64,000 nt of DNA from TTA-H9 sp002071415 (lineage in GTDB: Bacteria; Bacteroidota; Bacteroidia; Bacteroidales; TTA-H9): the NCBI GenBank assembly GCA_035411425.1, contig DAONSX010000006.1, forward strand, positions 1 to 64,000, in the 5' to 3' direction. Positions within the stretch are counted from its first letter, which is position 1. Each line of letters begins with the position of its first letter. Under the pieces are notes generated by a model. The model did no database searches. It saw nothing but the letters and a program-made list of their open reading frames with translations, and had not been told where the DNA came from. The translations under genes were made by a program, and so were the position numbers. Positions 26,859 to 35,301 of this stretch are shown piece by piece.

Positions 26859-28991
26859 ATGAAGATAGAATTCAAGAAAATCATGCCTGTGTTGTGTCTG
26901 AGCATAGTGGTAGGTTTTTCGTCCTGCACACGAACCGAAAAAATCACTTATCCCGAAACCAAAAGAGTAGATTCGGTGGATGAGTATTTTGGACAAAAAA
27001 TTCTCGATCCTTACCGCTGGCTCGAGAATGACACTTCTGCCGAAACATCCGAATGGGTGAAGGCTCAAAATGAAATTACCAATGCTTATCTCGAAAAAAT
27101 TCCTTTTCGGAAATCCTTGAAGGAAAGATTTACACAAATTTGGGATTATCCTAAATATGGGATTCCCTTCAGCAAGGGGAATCTTTATTTCTATTTCAAG
27201 AATGATGGAATGCAAAATCAAAGTGTACTCTACGTTCAGGAAGGTCTTGAAGGAGAACCGCGGGTTTTACTCGATCCCAATCGTTTATCCGAAGATGGAA
27301 CTGTTGCCATTGCTTCATTTTCGGTTTCGAACGACGCTCGATTCCTGGCTTATTCCATAGCCAAAGCCGGTTCCGACTGGAACGAAATTTATGTGATGGA
27401 TATAAATACCCGACAGAACCTTCCCGATCATATTACTTGGATAAAATTTTCGGGTATGTCGTGGAAAGGGGATGGATTTTATTATAGCCGCTACGAAGCC
27501 CCTAAGCCAGGTGAGGAACTTTCGATAAAGAATCAGAATCAGAGAGTATTTTATCACAAGTTAGGAAGTGATCCTACCAAGGATGAATTAATTTGGGAAG
27601 ACCCCCAACATCCTCTGCGAACCTTTGGTGCCAGCGTTACCGAAGATGAAAGATTCCTTATTATCTCTGAAAGCGAATCAACCTATGGCAACAAATTACA
27701 TATTAAAGACTTGCAAAAACCCGCTTCATCTTACATTCATATCGGCGACTCTTTCGACTGGGAATTTTGGGTAGTTGACAATTTAAATGATGACTTGATT
27801 GTTGTCACCAATTATTTAGCTCCTCGCAGTCAGGCCGTGTCCATCAATTTTTCGCATCCCGAGATTTCTTCGTGGCAAACCCTTATCCCCGAAAAAGAAG
27901 AAGTCCTCGAAGGAATTTATCTGGCAAATGGTAAGATTATTTCTCAATATCTGAAGGATGCTTGTAATCATTTATATTCCCATAATCTCGATGGGCAGCT
28001 GATAGACGAAATTCCGCTTCCAGGCATTGGTACCATCGGAGGTTTTAGTTCTGAAAAAGAGAAAAATATTGCCTTTTTTGCTTTCACCTCATTTACATAT
28101 CCCACTACCATCTTTAAATTTGATGTAGAAAAAAATCAAACCGAGGTTTTTCGTAAACCTGATATTAAGTTTAATTCAGAGGATTATACTACTGAACAGG
28201 TATTTTATACAAGTAAGGATGGGACAAAAGTTCCAATGTTTATAGTGCATAAAAAGAATTTTTTGAAAAATGGTAAGAATCCTACGCTCCTATATGGCTA
28301 TGGTGGGTTTAATATAAGCCTCACACCTTCATTTAGTATCAGTTTGATTCCTTTTCTCGAAAATGGTGGAGTTTATGCAGAAGCTAACATTAGAGGAGGA
28401 GGTGAATACGGAGAAGAATGGCATCAGGCGGGTACTAAGATGAAAAAACAAAATGTTTTCGATGATTTCATTGCTGCGGCCGAATATCTTATTTCGAATA
28501 AATACACATCGCCCAAGAAGCTGGCTATCAATGGAGGTAGTAATGGCGGCCTCCTCATTGGTGCTGTGTTGAATCAGAGGCCAGACCTGTTTGCGGTGGC
28601 AGTACCCGAAGTGGGTGTGATGGATATGTTGCGCTATCATAAATTTACTATAGGATGGGCTTGGGCTTATGATTATGGTACAGCCGAAGATAGTGAGGAA
28701 ATGTTCCATTATCTGTTGAGCTATTCGCCTTTGCATAATATCAAGCTTGGTACGAAATATCCAGCAGTCATGGCAATGACTGCCGATCATGATGATCGGG
28801 TTGTACCGGCTCATTCGTTTAAATATACCGCCACGCTTCAGGCCGCACAAGCAGGTGATGCTCCCATACTTATCCGTATTGAATCGAAAGCCGGGCATGG
28901 GGCCGGAAGACCCACCTCCAAGATTATCGACAATGTTACCGATAAATTTTCTTTCATTATGTATAACCTTGGAATGAGTCCCAAATTTTAA
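26859..28991 (+). CDS. Prolyl oligopeptidase, S9A family, probable lipoprotein
   Basis: A serine peptidase that cleaves after proline in short peptides. The 710-residue protein has an N-terminal lipoprotein-like signal (LSIVVGFSSC, Cys at about 23). A seven-bladed propeller follows, and then an alpha/beta hydrolase domain with the nucleophile Ser561 in GGSNGG, the acid in ADHDDRV (about 642-648) and His680 in KAGHGAGRP. All three catalytic elements are intact. Export to the periplasm or outer membrane is inferred from the lipobox. A strong terminator follows. Confidence 0.94.
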   Translation: MKIEFKKIMPVLCLSIVVGFSSCTRTEKITYPETKRVDSVDEYFGQKILDPYRWLENDTSAETSEWVKAQNEITNAYLEKIPFRKSLKERFTQIWDYPKYGIPFSKGNLYFYFKNDGMQNQSVLYVQEGLEGEPRVLLDPNRLSEDGTVAIASFSVSNDARFLAYSIAKAGSDWNEIYVMDINTRQNLPDHITWIKFSGMSWKGDGFYYSRYEAPKPGEELSIKNQNQRVFYHKLGSDPTKDELIWEDPQHPLRTFGASVTEDERFLIISESESTYGNKLHIKDLQKPASSYIHIGDSFDWEFWVVDNLNDDLIVVTNYLAPRSQAVSINFSHPEISSWQTLIPEKEEVLEGIYLANGKIISQYLKDACNHLYSHNLDGQLIDEIPLPGIGTIGGFSSEKEKNIAFFAFTSFTYPTTIFKFDVEKNQTEVFRKPDIKFNSEDYTTEQVFYTSKDGTKVPMFIVHKKNFLKNGKNPTLLYGYGGFNISLTPSFSISLIPFLENGGVYAEANIRGGGEYGEEWHQAGTKMKKQNVFDDFIAAAEYLISNKYTSPKKLAINGGSNGGLLIGAVLNQRPDLFAVAVPEVGVMDMLRYHKFTIGWAWAYDYGTAEDSEEMFHYLLSYSPLHNIKLGTKYPAVMAMTADHDDRVVPAHSFKYTATLQAAQAGDAPILIRIESKAGHGAGRPTSKIIDNVTDKFSFIMYNLGMSPKF

Positions 28992-29029
28992 GATAGAATT
29001 CCATCATTTAATTGATTGTTATATAACTG

Positions 29030-29062
29030 AGAAACCCGGGTTTTAATTCCCGGGTTTCTTTT
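29030..29062 (+). terminator. Intrinsic terminator after the prolyl oligopeptidase gene
   Basis: A perfect 11-bp stem (AGAAACCCGGG with CCCGGGTTTCT, 29030-29040 and 29049-29059) with an 8-base loop is followed by a short T run, beginning 39 bases past the stop codon. Confidence 0.88.
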
Positions 29063-29110
29063 GTAAACAAGTTACAATTGGTAATTTTGTACGATGATAT
29101 GTGCCCTGCT

Positions 29111-30238
29111 ATGACGATAAAACCAGGAGATAAAGTACGATTTCTCAGCTCGAGCGGCGGAGGAATAGTAACACGAGTCATTCGGCCCGGTATAGTTGCA
29201 GTAGAAATTGAAGACGGATTTGAGATACCAACAGCTATCAACGATTTGGTTAAAATTGAAGAAACTTCTCCTGCAGCTCGATTTTTTGCCGATAATGACC
29301 CCTTTCTTTCTCAAAAAGACAATGAATCAAAAACCGAACCCGCCGTCTCTCCGCCCTTCAAGTCAGAGCAAAATGCTTCTCCTTTAAATGAAAGTTATAT
29401 CGAGAAACTACCCGCATCACGAAAATCAACCATCAATCCTGAAGGAATATACCTTGCTTTCGAGCCTCACGACCAAAATTTATTCATCATTGGGTATCTC
29501 GATTTATGTATTGTAAACTTCAGCAGTTACGACGTTTTATATACCTTTTCCCATAAGAGCCCCAAAGGAGGTTACGTAGGAAGAGATTATGGTTCTATAC
29601 CTCCTTATTCGAAGGTAATCATCGATATCATTCAGCGGGAAGAATTGGAATATGTAGCCAATGGAATCATTCAGTTATTGTTTACAAAAGATATAATGCC
29701 CTCGCTATGGTTTCCCGTAACTGGTAGTTTCCGTATCAAACCTGTCAGATTTACCAAAGAAGACAATTACAAATCATACGGTTTTTTACAGCGCAGGGCA
29801 TTCGTACATTTGATTACCGATCTCAAAGGGCTCAAGCCGGTGGGGAGTTTAGAAGAATTGCAAAAGTATGAAGAGGATGCACCTATGATAATAACCAGTA
29901 AGGCTGCTGAATCGGAGTCGTTTATAACCCCTCATAAGGTAGCTCATGGCGAGGCAATTGTTGATCTACACATCGAAGCCATTGCCGAAGATTATAAAAC
30001 TTTACTACCCGATCAAATACTCGACATACAACTGGCTTATTTTACCCGTTGTATGGAAACTGCCATTTTGGATAAATATTTTAAGGTGACTTTTATTCAT
30101 GGCGTAGGGAATGGGGTATTGAAAAATGCCTTAAGGGAGAAGCTGAAGGATTATTCCAATGTATATTTTCAGCCTGCTCCATTTGCACGTTTTGGAATGG
30201 GGGCCATAGAAGTAATGATTATGCATACTCGGGAATAG
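29111..30238 (+). CDS. DUF2027 protein with C-terminal Smr domain
   Basis: The protein (375 residues from the ATG at 29111, giving MTIKPGDKVRFL) matches the Bacteroidota DUF2027 family. A small N-terminal beta barrel (GDKVRFLSSSGGGIVTRV) is followed by a charged linker, a central all-beta domain (about 110-260) and a C-terminal Smr domain, VDLHIEAI near residue 285 and FIHGVGNGVLKNALREKL near 335. Smr domains are nicking nucleases or RNA-binding modules of MutS2 and SMR proteins. Here the motif has DLH and HGxGxGxL-like elements, so nucleic-acid binding is likely but activity is unproven. In-frame earlier starts (29078 TTG, 29099 ATG) exist; the chosen start gives the N-terminus expected for the family. 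Confidence 0.85.
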   Translation: MTIKPGDKVRFLSSSGGGIVTRVIRPGIVAVEIEDGFEIPTAINDLVKIEETSPAARFFADNDPFLSQKDNESKTEPAVSPPFKSEQNASPLNESYIEKLPASRKSTINPEGIYLAFEPHDQNLFIIGYLDLCIVNFSSYDVLYTFSHKSPKGGYVGRDYGSIPPYSKVIIDIIQREELEYVANGIIQLLFTKDIMPSLWFPVTGSFRIKPVRFTKEDNYKSYGFLQRRAFVHLITDLKGLKPVGSLEELQKYEEDAPMIITSKAAESESFITPHKVAHGEAIVDLHIEAIAEDYKTLLPDQILDIQLAYFTRCMETAILDKYFKVTFIHGVGNGVLKNALREKLKDYSNVYFQPAPFARFGMGAIEVMIMHTRE

Positions 30239-30241
30239 TTT

Positions 30242-30274
30242 TTGATTAAGTAGATAAAATCATAATTATCTTTG
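30242..30274 (+). promoter_or_regulatory. Promoter of RNase P RNA
   Basis: TTG (30242-30244), a 22-base spacer, then a perfect -7 element TATCTTTG (30267-30274). It lies 16 bases upstream of the RNA's 5' end, immediately after the DUF2027 stop codon. Confidence 0.7.
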
Positions 30275-30290
30275 TTCTGGCAAATTGAAT

Positions 30291-30686
30291 GATGGCAGTC
30301 CATTCTATCGCCTTGGATTTCACCATCCAAGGAGGAAAGTCGGGACAACACAGAGTAGCCTGCTTCCTAACAGGAAGGTATCGCATAGAGCGATAACAGA
30401 TAGTGCCACAGAAAAGAACCGTCGAAGGGTTGGTTCAGCCAACAATCGACAAGGGTGAAAACGTGAGGTAAGAGCTCACGCTGCAGGATGGCGACATCTT
30501 GTGGGGGTAAACCTCAGGCGTTGAAAGGCCAAATAAACCAGGGATGCTCTATGGTTCATAGAGTGAGAGGGTTACTCGCCCAATCCTGGAGGGTAGGCCG
30601 ATAGAGGTAACAGGTGACTGTTATCCCAGATAAATGATAGAAATCCTGAATTGAGGATACAGAATCCCGCTTATAGGGCTGCCATC
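30291..30686 (+). ncRNA. rnpB: RNase P RNA, bacterial type A
   Basis: This is the catalytic RNA that matures tRNA 5' ends. Conserved blocks are visible in order: GGAGGAAAGTCGGGACAACA (P4 5' side region), ACAGAAAAGAACCG, AGGGTGAAAACGTGAGGTAAG, GGGGGTAAACC, and AGATAAATGATAGA with ACAGAATCCCGCTTATAG at the 3' end (P4 3' side). Helix P1 pairs GATGGCAG (30291-30298) with CTGCCATC (30679-30686), which fixes both ends. At 396 bases it is a normal length. A T-rich run follows. Confidence 0.97.
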
Positions 30687-30731
30687 TTTTCATTTGCCTT
30701 TATTGATTAGAAAACCTAACTAATTTGCAAT

Positions 30732-31064
30732 ATGCGGTTTTTCCTTAAATGGATAGCCTCTGCAATGGCCATAGCCATTATTGGTTGGATACTCCCGGGT
30801 ATAAAAGTAGAAAGTTTTTTAACTGCTTTTATTGTGGCTGGCATCATTGCCTTTCTGAATCTTGTTCTTAAACCCATCCTACTGTTTCTTAGTATTCCTA
30901 TTACTATTTTTACCATGGGATTATTTATTCTTGTAATCAATGCTATTATAGTGATAATTGCATCTTTACTTGTTCCTGGCTTTATCGTTAATAGCTTTGG
31001 GTGGGCGCTGCTCTTCGGCCTTTTAAATTCCATCATTCATTTTTTTCTTGATAATGCTGATTAA
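30732..31064 (+). CDS. Small four-TM protein, phage holin 4 superfamily (Phage_holin_4_2)
   Basis: The 110-residue protein is almost wholly hydrophobic, with about four membrane segments and the family-typical FLNLVLKPILLFLSIPITI (about residues 42-60). The family name is historical: it is widespread on chromosomes with no phage nearby, as here, and its function is unknown. It lies between rnpB and an FMN-binding protein gene that starts 9 bases after its stop. Confidence 0.82.
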   Translation: MRFFLKWIASAMAIAIIGWILPGIKVESFLTAFIVAGIIAFLNLVLKPILLFLSIPITIFTMGLFILVINAIIVIIASLLVPGFIVNSFGWALLFGLLNSIIHFFLDNAD

Positions 31065-31073
31065 ATTCAAAAT

Positions 31074-31535
31074 ATGAAACATCGTAATATTACCGATCTG
31101 GAGGAGATCAACCAGATACTTCAGGCTGCCGATTGCTGTTATATGGGAATGGCGAACGTGGATGGAAGTCCTTATGTGGTTCCCATGAATTTTGGATTCG
31201 ATAACCAGTATATTTACTTGCATTCAGCAAGAACTGGTAAAAAAATCGATATTTTACGAACCAATCCCAGAGTTTGTCTGGCTTTTAGCGCATTTCACCA
31301 ATTGAGGTATCAGAGCGAAAAAGTAGCCTGTTCATGGAGTATGAAGTATAAAAGTGTTTTGGTTTTCGGTGAAGTGGAATTTATCGAGCAAAAAGAAGAA
31401 AAAGTGAAGATGTTGAATTGCTTGATGAAGAAATATGCTGGCAGGGAATTTACTTATAATGTTCCTGCCTTGAAAGAAGTACTCACTTACAAAGTTTCAT
31501 TGAAGAAAGTCGAAGCTCGGGCTTACAGGTATTAG
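31074..31535 (+). CDS. Pyridoxamine 5'-phosphate oxidase-like FMN split-barrel protein
   Basis: The 153-residue protein matches the NimA-like/PNPOx-related branch. The N-terminal strands AADCCYMGMANVDGSPYVVP (about residues 17-36) and FDNQYIYLHSARTGKKIDIL (about 42-61) form the flavin-binding split barrel. Such proteins bind FMN, F420 or haem and often reduce small aromatic compounds. Substrate is unknown. It is probably co-transcribed with the holin-like gene 9 bases upstream. Confidence 0.85.
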   Translation: MKHRNITDLEEINQILQAADCCYMGMANVDGSPYVVPMNFGFDNQYIYLHSARTGKKIDILRTNPRVCLAFSAFHQLRYQSEKVACSWSMKYKSVLVFGEVEFIEQKEEKVKMLNCLMKKYAGREFTYNVPALKEVLTYKVSLKKVEARAYRY

Positions 31536-31592
31536 AAACAACTCATCACAAAAAACCTGGTTAACATCATGCAAGGTTAAGGCTTTTACCAG

Positions 31593-31677
31593 TACCCGGG
31601 GCGGGACTTGAACCCGCACGACCTCAACGGTCAAAGGATTTTAAGTCCTTCGTGTCTACCTCTTCCACCACCCGGGC
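31593..31677 (-). tRNA. tRNA-Leu (anticodon TAA)
   Basis: An 85-base cloverleaf with a long variable arm. Read on the minus strand: acceptor GCCCGGG/CCCGGGT (first pair G:U), anticodon stem AAGGA/TCCTT with loop CTTAAAA (anticodon TAA), a class II variable arm TGACCGTTGAGGTCG, and T arm GCGGG-TTCAAGT-CCCGC. The discriminator is A and no CCA is encoded. Confidence 0.95.
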
Positions 31678-31720
31678 CGATAGGAAAACCCGAATCTGCC
31701 TGGGCAGCACCCGGGCTTTG

Positions 31721-31793
31721 AGCGGAAAACGGGACTCGGACCCGCGACCCCAACCTTGGCAAGGTTGTGCTCTACCAGCTGAGCTATTTCCGC
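31721..31793 (-). tRNA. tRNA-Gly (anticodon GCC)
   Basis: A 73-base cloverleaf on the minus strand: acceptor GCGGAAA/TTTCCGC, D arm GCTC..GAGC, anticodon loop TTGCCAA (GCC), T arm GCGGG-TCCGAGT-CCCGT, discriminator T. It lies 43 bases upstream of tRNA-Leu and is likely transcribed with it. Confidence 0.95.
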
Positions 31794-31811
31794 TTTTCAA
31801 TTTTATGTCTG

Positions 31812-31843
31812 CAAAATTAATAGTATTTTCTGTTTCCTTCCAA
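31812..31843 (-). promoter_or_regulatory. Promoter of the tRNA-Gly/tRNA-Leu unit
   Basis: On the minus strand TTG (31841-31843), a 21-base spacer and TAATTTTG (31812-31819) match the Bacteroidota consensus. It sits 18 bases before tRNA-Gly and immediately after the mutS stop codon. Confidence 0.75.
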
Positions 31844-31848
31844 ATTCT

Positions 31849-34467
31849 TTATTTCTCTCCCAATAATTTTTTTAGTTGATGCAACTTCATCAAGGCTTCT
31901 ACTGGAGTTATTGTATTGATATCGATGCGATGAATTTCGTCCTTTAATTTTAACAATAGAGGATCATCCAATTGAAAGAAACTCAATTGAACACCTTCGA
32001 GTGAGGATTGTTTCGACGATTTTTCGGCTGAAGAAGCCAAAGAATTACTGTTACGCGAATTTTCGAGCGTTTCAAGCAGTTCTGTAGCCCTTTCGATTAC
32101 TTTTAAAGGCATACCTGCCATACGTGCCACATGTATTCCGAAACTATGTTCACTTCCTCCAGGCATCAGTTTTCTCAGAAAAACAACCTGATTCCCAACT
32201 TCCCTTACTGCAATGTGATAATTCTTTATACGGGGAAATATTCTGGCCATTTCGTTCAGTTCGTGGTAATGTGTGGCAAAGAGAATTTTCGGTTTGAATA
32301 AAGGATGATTGTGGAGATATTCTACTATGCTCCATGCAATAGAAATACCATCATAAGTACTGGTTCCTCGTCCAATTTCATCGAGAATGATCAAGCTACG
32401 GTCGGAAATGTTGTTCAAAATGCTTGCTGTTTCGTTCATTTCGACCATAAAGGTAGATTCACCAAGGGAAATATTATCGGAGGCTCCGACGCGCGTAAAA
32501 ATCTTATCGACAATTCCTATGGTAGCTTTTTGGGCAGGGACAAAACATCCAATCTGAGCCATCAATACGATGAGAGCGGTTTGGCGAAGAAAGGCCGATT
32601 TTCCTGCCATGTTAGGACCGGTAAGAATAATAATCTGCTGATTATTTGGATTCAGTACTACATCATTAGGGATATACTGTTCTCCTGCAGGAAGTTGCTT
32701 TTCGATCACTGGATGGCGGCCTGCGCGGATATCGATGTTCAATCCATCATTTAGCACAGGTCGGGTATAATTTGAACTTGCCGAAAGTTGTGCAAACGAC
32801 AGGAAAACATCTAAACGCGCTAGTAATCCAGCATTCAATTGCAAAGGTTCCACATATTCGGCTACCGAGCTAAGTAACTCATTAAAAATTCTGTTTTCGA
32901 GTTCTACAATTTTTTCTTCGGCGCTGAGAATCTTTTGTTCGTATTCCTTTAGTTCTTCGGTAATATATCTTTCGGCGTTCACTAATGTTTGCTTGCGATG
33001 CCAAGTGGATGGTACTTTATTTTTATGTGCATTGGTTACTTCTATATAATAGCCAAAGATATTATTGAATCCAATTTTGAGGGATGAAATTCCGGTAGTT
33101 TGGATCTCTCTTTGCTGGATTTTAGCAAGCACATCTTTGCCCTGATAGAGAATTTCACGTAAATGGTCCAATTCTTCATCGACTCTTTCGGCAATGATAT
33201 TTCCCTTGATCAATACTGGTGGGCAATCTTCCTTGAGTGTTTTAAATATGCGATCTCTGATGAGTTTGCAGGGGTTCAGTTGTTCGCATAATTGCATCAA
33301 TACAGGATGATGTGTAAGAAGACAGCGCGAAGCAATTCGTTCGATGGCTTCGAGCCCCCGGGCAATATAAAGAACTTCACGTGGATTGGCTTTTCCTATG
33401 CTTACTTTTGAAATCAGGCGTTCCAAATCGCCAACAGTTTTGAGATGGGTAGCCAGAAATTCGGCCAGTTCATGGTCAGAAATAAGAAGTTCTACCAGGT
33501 CGAGACGTTCTTCAAGTACTTTACGTTCCTTTATAGGCATGGTGATCCACCGCCGGAGCAGGCGGGCTCCCATCGGACTGATGGTTTGATCGAGAATTTG
33601 AAGAAGTGAGCGGGCATTTTCGTTGAAGGTCTGAACGATTTCGAGATTTCGAATCGTAAATCTGTCCAGCCAAACGTATTTTTCTTCTTCGATACGGGCA
33701 ATACGAGTGATGTGGCTCAAACGATCATGCTGAGTTTCGGCAAGATAATGCATAGCAGCTCCAGCGGCTATGATAGCTAACGGAAATATTTCTATCCCGA
33801 ATCCTTTGAGGGAAACAACCTGAAAATGCCTCAGCAAAGTTTCACGCGCAAAATCTTCGGTAAATACCCAATCATCAAAGGTATTTATGTAATATTTATC
33901 TCCGAAAATCTCGATAAACCGATGCAATTTATTCTTTTGAAGAATGATTTCGCTGGGTTTGAAATTTTGCAGAAGCTTGTCGATATATTCATTATTACCC
34001 TGAGCTACGAGGAATTCACCTGTGGAGATATCCAAAAAACTTATGCCCGAAAGGTTTTCGCCCAGCTGAATGCTGGCAAGAAAATTATTTTCCTTCTGAT
34101 CGAGAATTCTATCATCGGTGCTCACACCAGGAGTAACCAATTCAGTAATTCCTCTTTTGACTATGGTTTTTGCCAGTTTGGGGTCTTCCAGTTGATCGCA
34201 AATAGCCACTCTATAGCCAGCCTTGACCAGTTTTGGTAAGTAATTATCGAGAGCATGATAGGGAAATCCTGCTAAATCAACCATGGCAGCGGCACCATTC
34301 GATCTTTTAGTAAGGACAATGCCAAGGATTTGAGAGGCTTTTATGGCATCTTCGCCAAAGGTTTCATAAAAATCACCCACTCTGAATAAAAGTAGTGCGT
34401 CAGGATATTTTGCCTTAATCCTGTTATATTGCCGCATTAATGGCGTATCTGACGAATTGGATTTCAA
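31849..34467 (-). CDS. mutS: DNA mismatch repair ATPase MutS
   Basis: MutS recognises mismatches and recruits MutL. The mismatch-reading Phe-x-Glu motif is in VGDFYETF near residue 30. The Walker A loop is GPNMAGKSAFLRQ, followed by LIILDEIGRGTSTYDG (Walker B) and FATHYHEL (H-loop). I place the start at TTG 34467, which gives MKSNSSDTPLMRQY, comparable to the AHTPMMQQY start region of E. coli MutS, for 872 residues. A longer frame reaches back to 34539 but would begin upstream of the promoter found at 34492-34522. ATG 34437 is another option. Divergent from a SpoU methyltransferase gene. Confidence 0.95.
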   Translation of the reverse strand: MKSNSSDTPLMRQYNRIKAKYPDALLLFRVGDFYETFGEDAIKASQILGIVLTKRSNGAAAMVDLAGFPYHALDNYLPKLVKAGYRVAICDQLEDPKLAKTIVKRGITELVTPGVSTDDRILDQKENNFLASIQLGENLSGISFLDISTGEFLVAQGNNEYIDKLLQNFKPSEIILQKNKLHRFIEIFGDKYYINTFDDWVFTEDFARETLLRHFQVVSLKGFGIEIFPLAIIAAGAAMHYLAETQHDRLSHITRIARIEEEKYVWLDRFTIRNLEIVQTFNENARSLLQILDQTISPMGARLLRRWITMPIKERKVLEERLDLVELLISDHELAEFLATHLKTVGDLERLISKVSIGKANPREVLYIARGLEAIERIASRCLLTHHPVLMQLCEQLNPCKLIRDRIFKTLKEDCPPVLIKGNIIAERVDEELDHLREILYQGKDVLAKIQQREIQTTGISSLKIGFNNIFGYYIEVTNAHKNKVPSTWHRKQTLVNAERYITEELKEYEQKILSAEEKIVELENRIFNELLSSVAEYVEPLQLNAGLLARLDVFLSFAQLSASSNYTRPVLNDGLNIDIRAGRHPVIEKQLPAGEQYIPNDVVLNPNNQQIIILTGPNMAGKSAFLRQTALIVLMAQIGCFVPAQKATIGIVDKIFTRVGASDNISLGESTFMVEMNETASILNNISDRSLIILDEIGRGTSTYDGISIAWSIVEYLHNHPLFKPKILFATHYHELNEMARIFPRIKNYHIAVREVGNQVVFLRKLMPGGSEHSFGIHVARMAGMPLKVIERATELLETLENSRNSNSLASSAEKSSKQSSLEGVQLSFFQLDDPLLLKLKDEIHRIDINTITPVEALMKLHQLKKLLGEK

Positions 34468-34491
34468 GAGAAAAATAATTTTCGGTTTCAG

Positions 34492-34522
34492 CAAAATTAA
34501 TGTGAATCTGACAAGCCGGCAA
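34492..34522 (-). promoter_or_regulatory. mutS promoter
   Basis: On the minus strand TTG (34520-34522), a 20-base spacer and TAATTTTG (34492-34499). It predicts transcription starting near 34485 and so limits mutS to starts at 34467 or further downstream. Confidence 0.7.
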
Positions 34523-34541
34523 TCTAATCTATCTGTCAATT

Positions 34542-34572
34542 TTGCAGTTTACACTGCCAGTGCCTATTTTTG
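34542..34572 (+). promoter_or_regulatory. Promoter of the SpoU-type methyltransferase gene
   Basis: TTG (34542-34544), a 20-base spacer and TATTTTTG (34565-34572). The -7 element is 16 bases before the TTG start codon at 34589, ruling out the much longer upstream reading frame. Confidence 0.72.
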
Positions 34573-34588
34573 CAAAAAACATCGCACT

Positions 34589-35116
34589 TTGATAAAGAAA
34601 ACAACTTCAGAGTTAAATAGAATTTCACCTTCTGAATTCAAAAGAAGTGCCAATGACAGAATAACTGTTGTACTTGACAATATCAGAAGTAAGCAAAACA
34701 TAGGCTCTATATTTCGAATTTGCGATGCATTTGGCATTGGTAAAATTTTTCTTTGTGGGATATCGGCCTGTCCGCCCGACAGGGAAATTGAGCGAACTGC
34801 TTTAGGAGCCACACTTTCGGTGAGGTGGAAATATTTTTCGAGTACGTCCAGTTGTATTCATCAGCTCAAGGAATGTGGTCATCAAATTATCAGTATCGAA
34901 CAAACTCATAACAGCCTTTTACTCAACGAATTCGTATTTCCTCAAGACAAGATAGCATTGGTTTTTGGGAACGAGGTAGAAGGTATTAACGAAGAAGTAT
35001 TGAAAATTTCTCATTTTTGCATCGAGATTCCTCAAAGAGGGACCAAACATTCTTTAAATGTAGCGGTAAGTGCCGGAATTGTCTTATGGGAGGTCATCCA
35101 CAAAGGTTTAAAATAA
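34589..35116 (+). CDS. SpoU/TrmH family RNA 2'-O-methyltransferase
   Basis: A SPOUT-fold enzyme that methylates a ribose 2'-OH in tRNA or rRNA. All three family motifs are visible: VLDNIRSKQNIGSIFR (motif 1), IALVFGNEVEGINEEVL (motif 2) and IEIPQRGTKHSLNVAVSAGI (motif 3, with knot). From the TTG start at 34589 the protein has 175 residues, the usual size for this compact subfamily, and begins with the family-like KKTTSELNRIS. The frame stays open to 34457, but that extension overlaps mutS and precedes the promoter. The RNA target is not evident. Confidence 0.88.
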   Translation: MIKKTTSELNRISPSEFKRSANDRITVVLDNIRSKQNIGSIFRICDAFGIGKIFLCGISACPPDREIERTALGATLSVRWKYFSSTSSCIHQLKECGHQIISIEQTHNSLLLNEFVFPQDKIALVFGNEVEGINEEVLKISHFCIEIPQRGTKHSLNVAVSAGIVLWEVIHKGLK

Positions 35117-35237
35117 GGCGTTTGGCATAATTTTTAGGAGAAAAACTCTTAAAATGAAACCTTTTTTTGAGTTTATCAGTTATAAAATAAAAAGATTGAT
35201 GATTTTGAAAGAAATGAACTTCAAATTTTTTATAAAT

Positions 35238-35268
35238 TTGCCTACTTTTAATAAAAATATTATTTTTG
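35238..35268 (+). promoter_or_regulatory. Promoter of the barrel-OmpA-TPR gene
   Basis: TTG (35238-35240), a 20-base spacer and TATTTTTG (35261-35268), 33 bases upstream of the start codon; consensus in both boxes and spacing. Confidence 0.75.
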
Positions 35269-35301
35269 TAAAATATCGTAAACCATAAACCTTACCAAAC
35301 T

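Noticed and set aside
28329..28898. 189-codon frame antisense to the prolyl oligopeptidase gene
   Set aside because: Lies opposite the intact catalytic domain with all active-site residues.
30732..31064. Phage holin as evidence of a prophage
   Set aside because: The four-TM family is chromosomal in many bacteria, and no other phage gene is near.
31652..31879. 75-codon frame across the tRNA-Leu/tRNA-Gly pair
   Set aside because: Overlaps both tRNA genes and the mutS 3' end.
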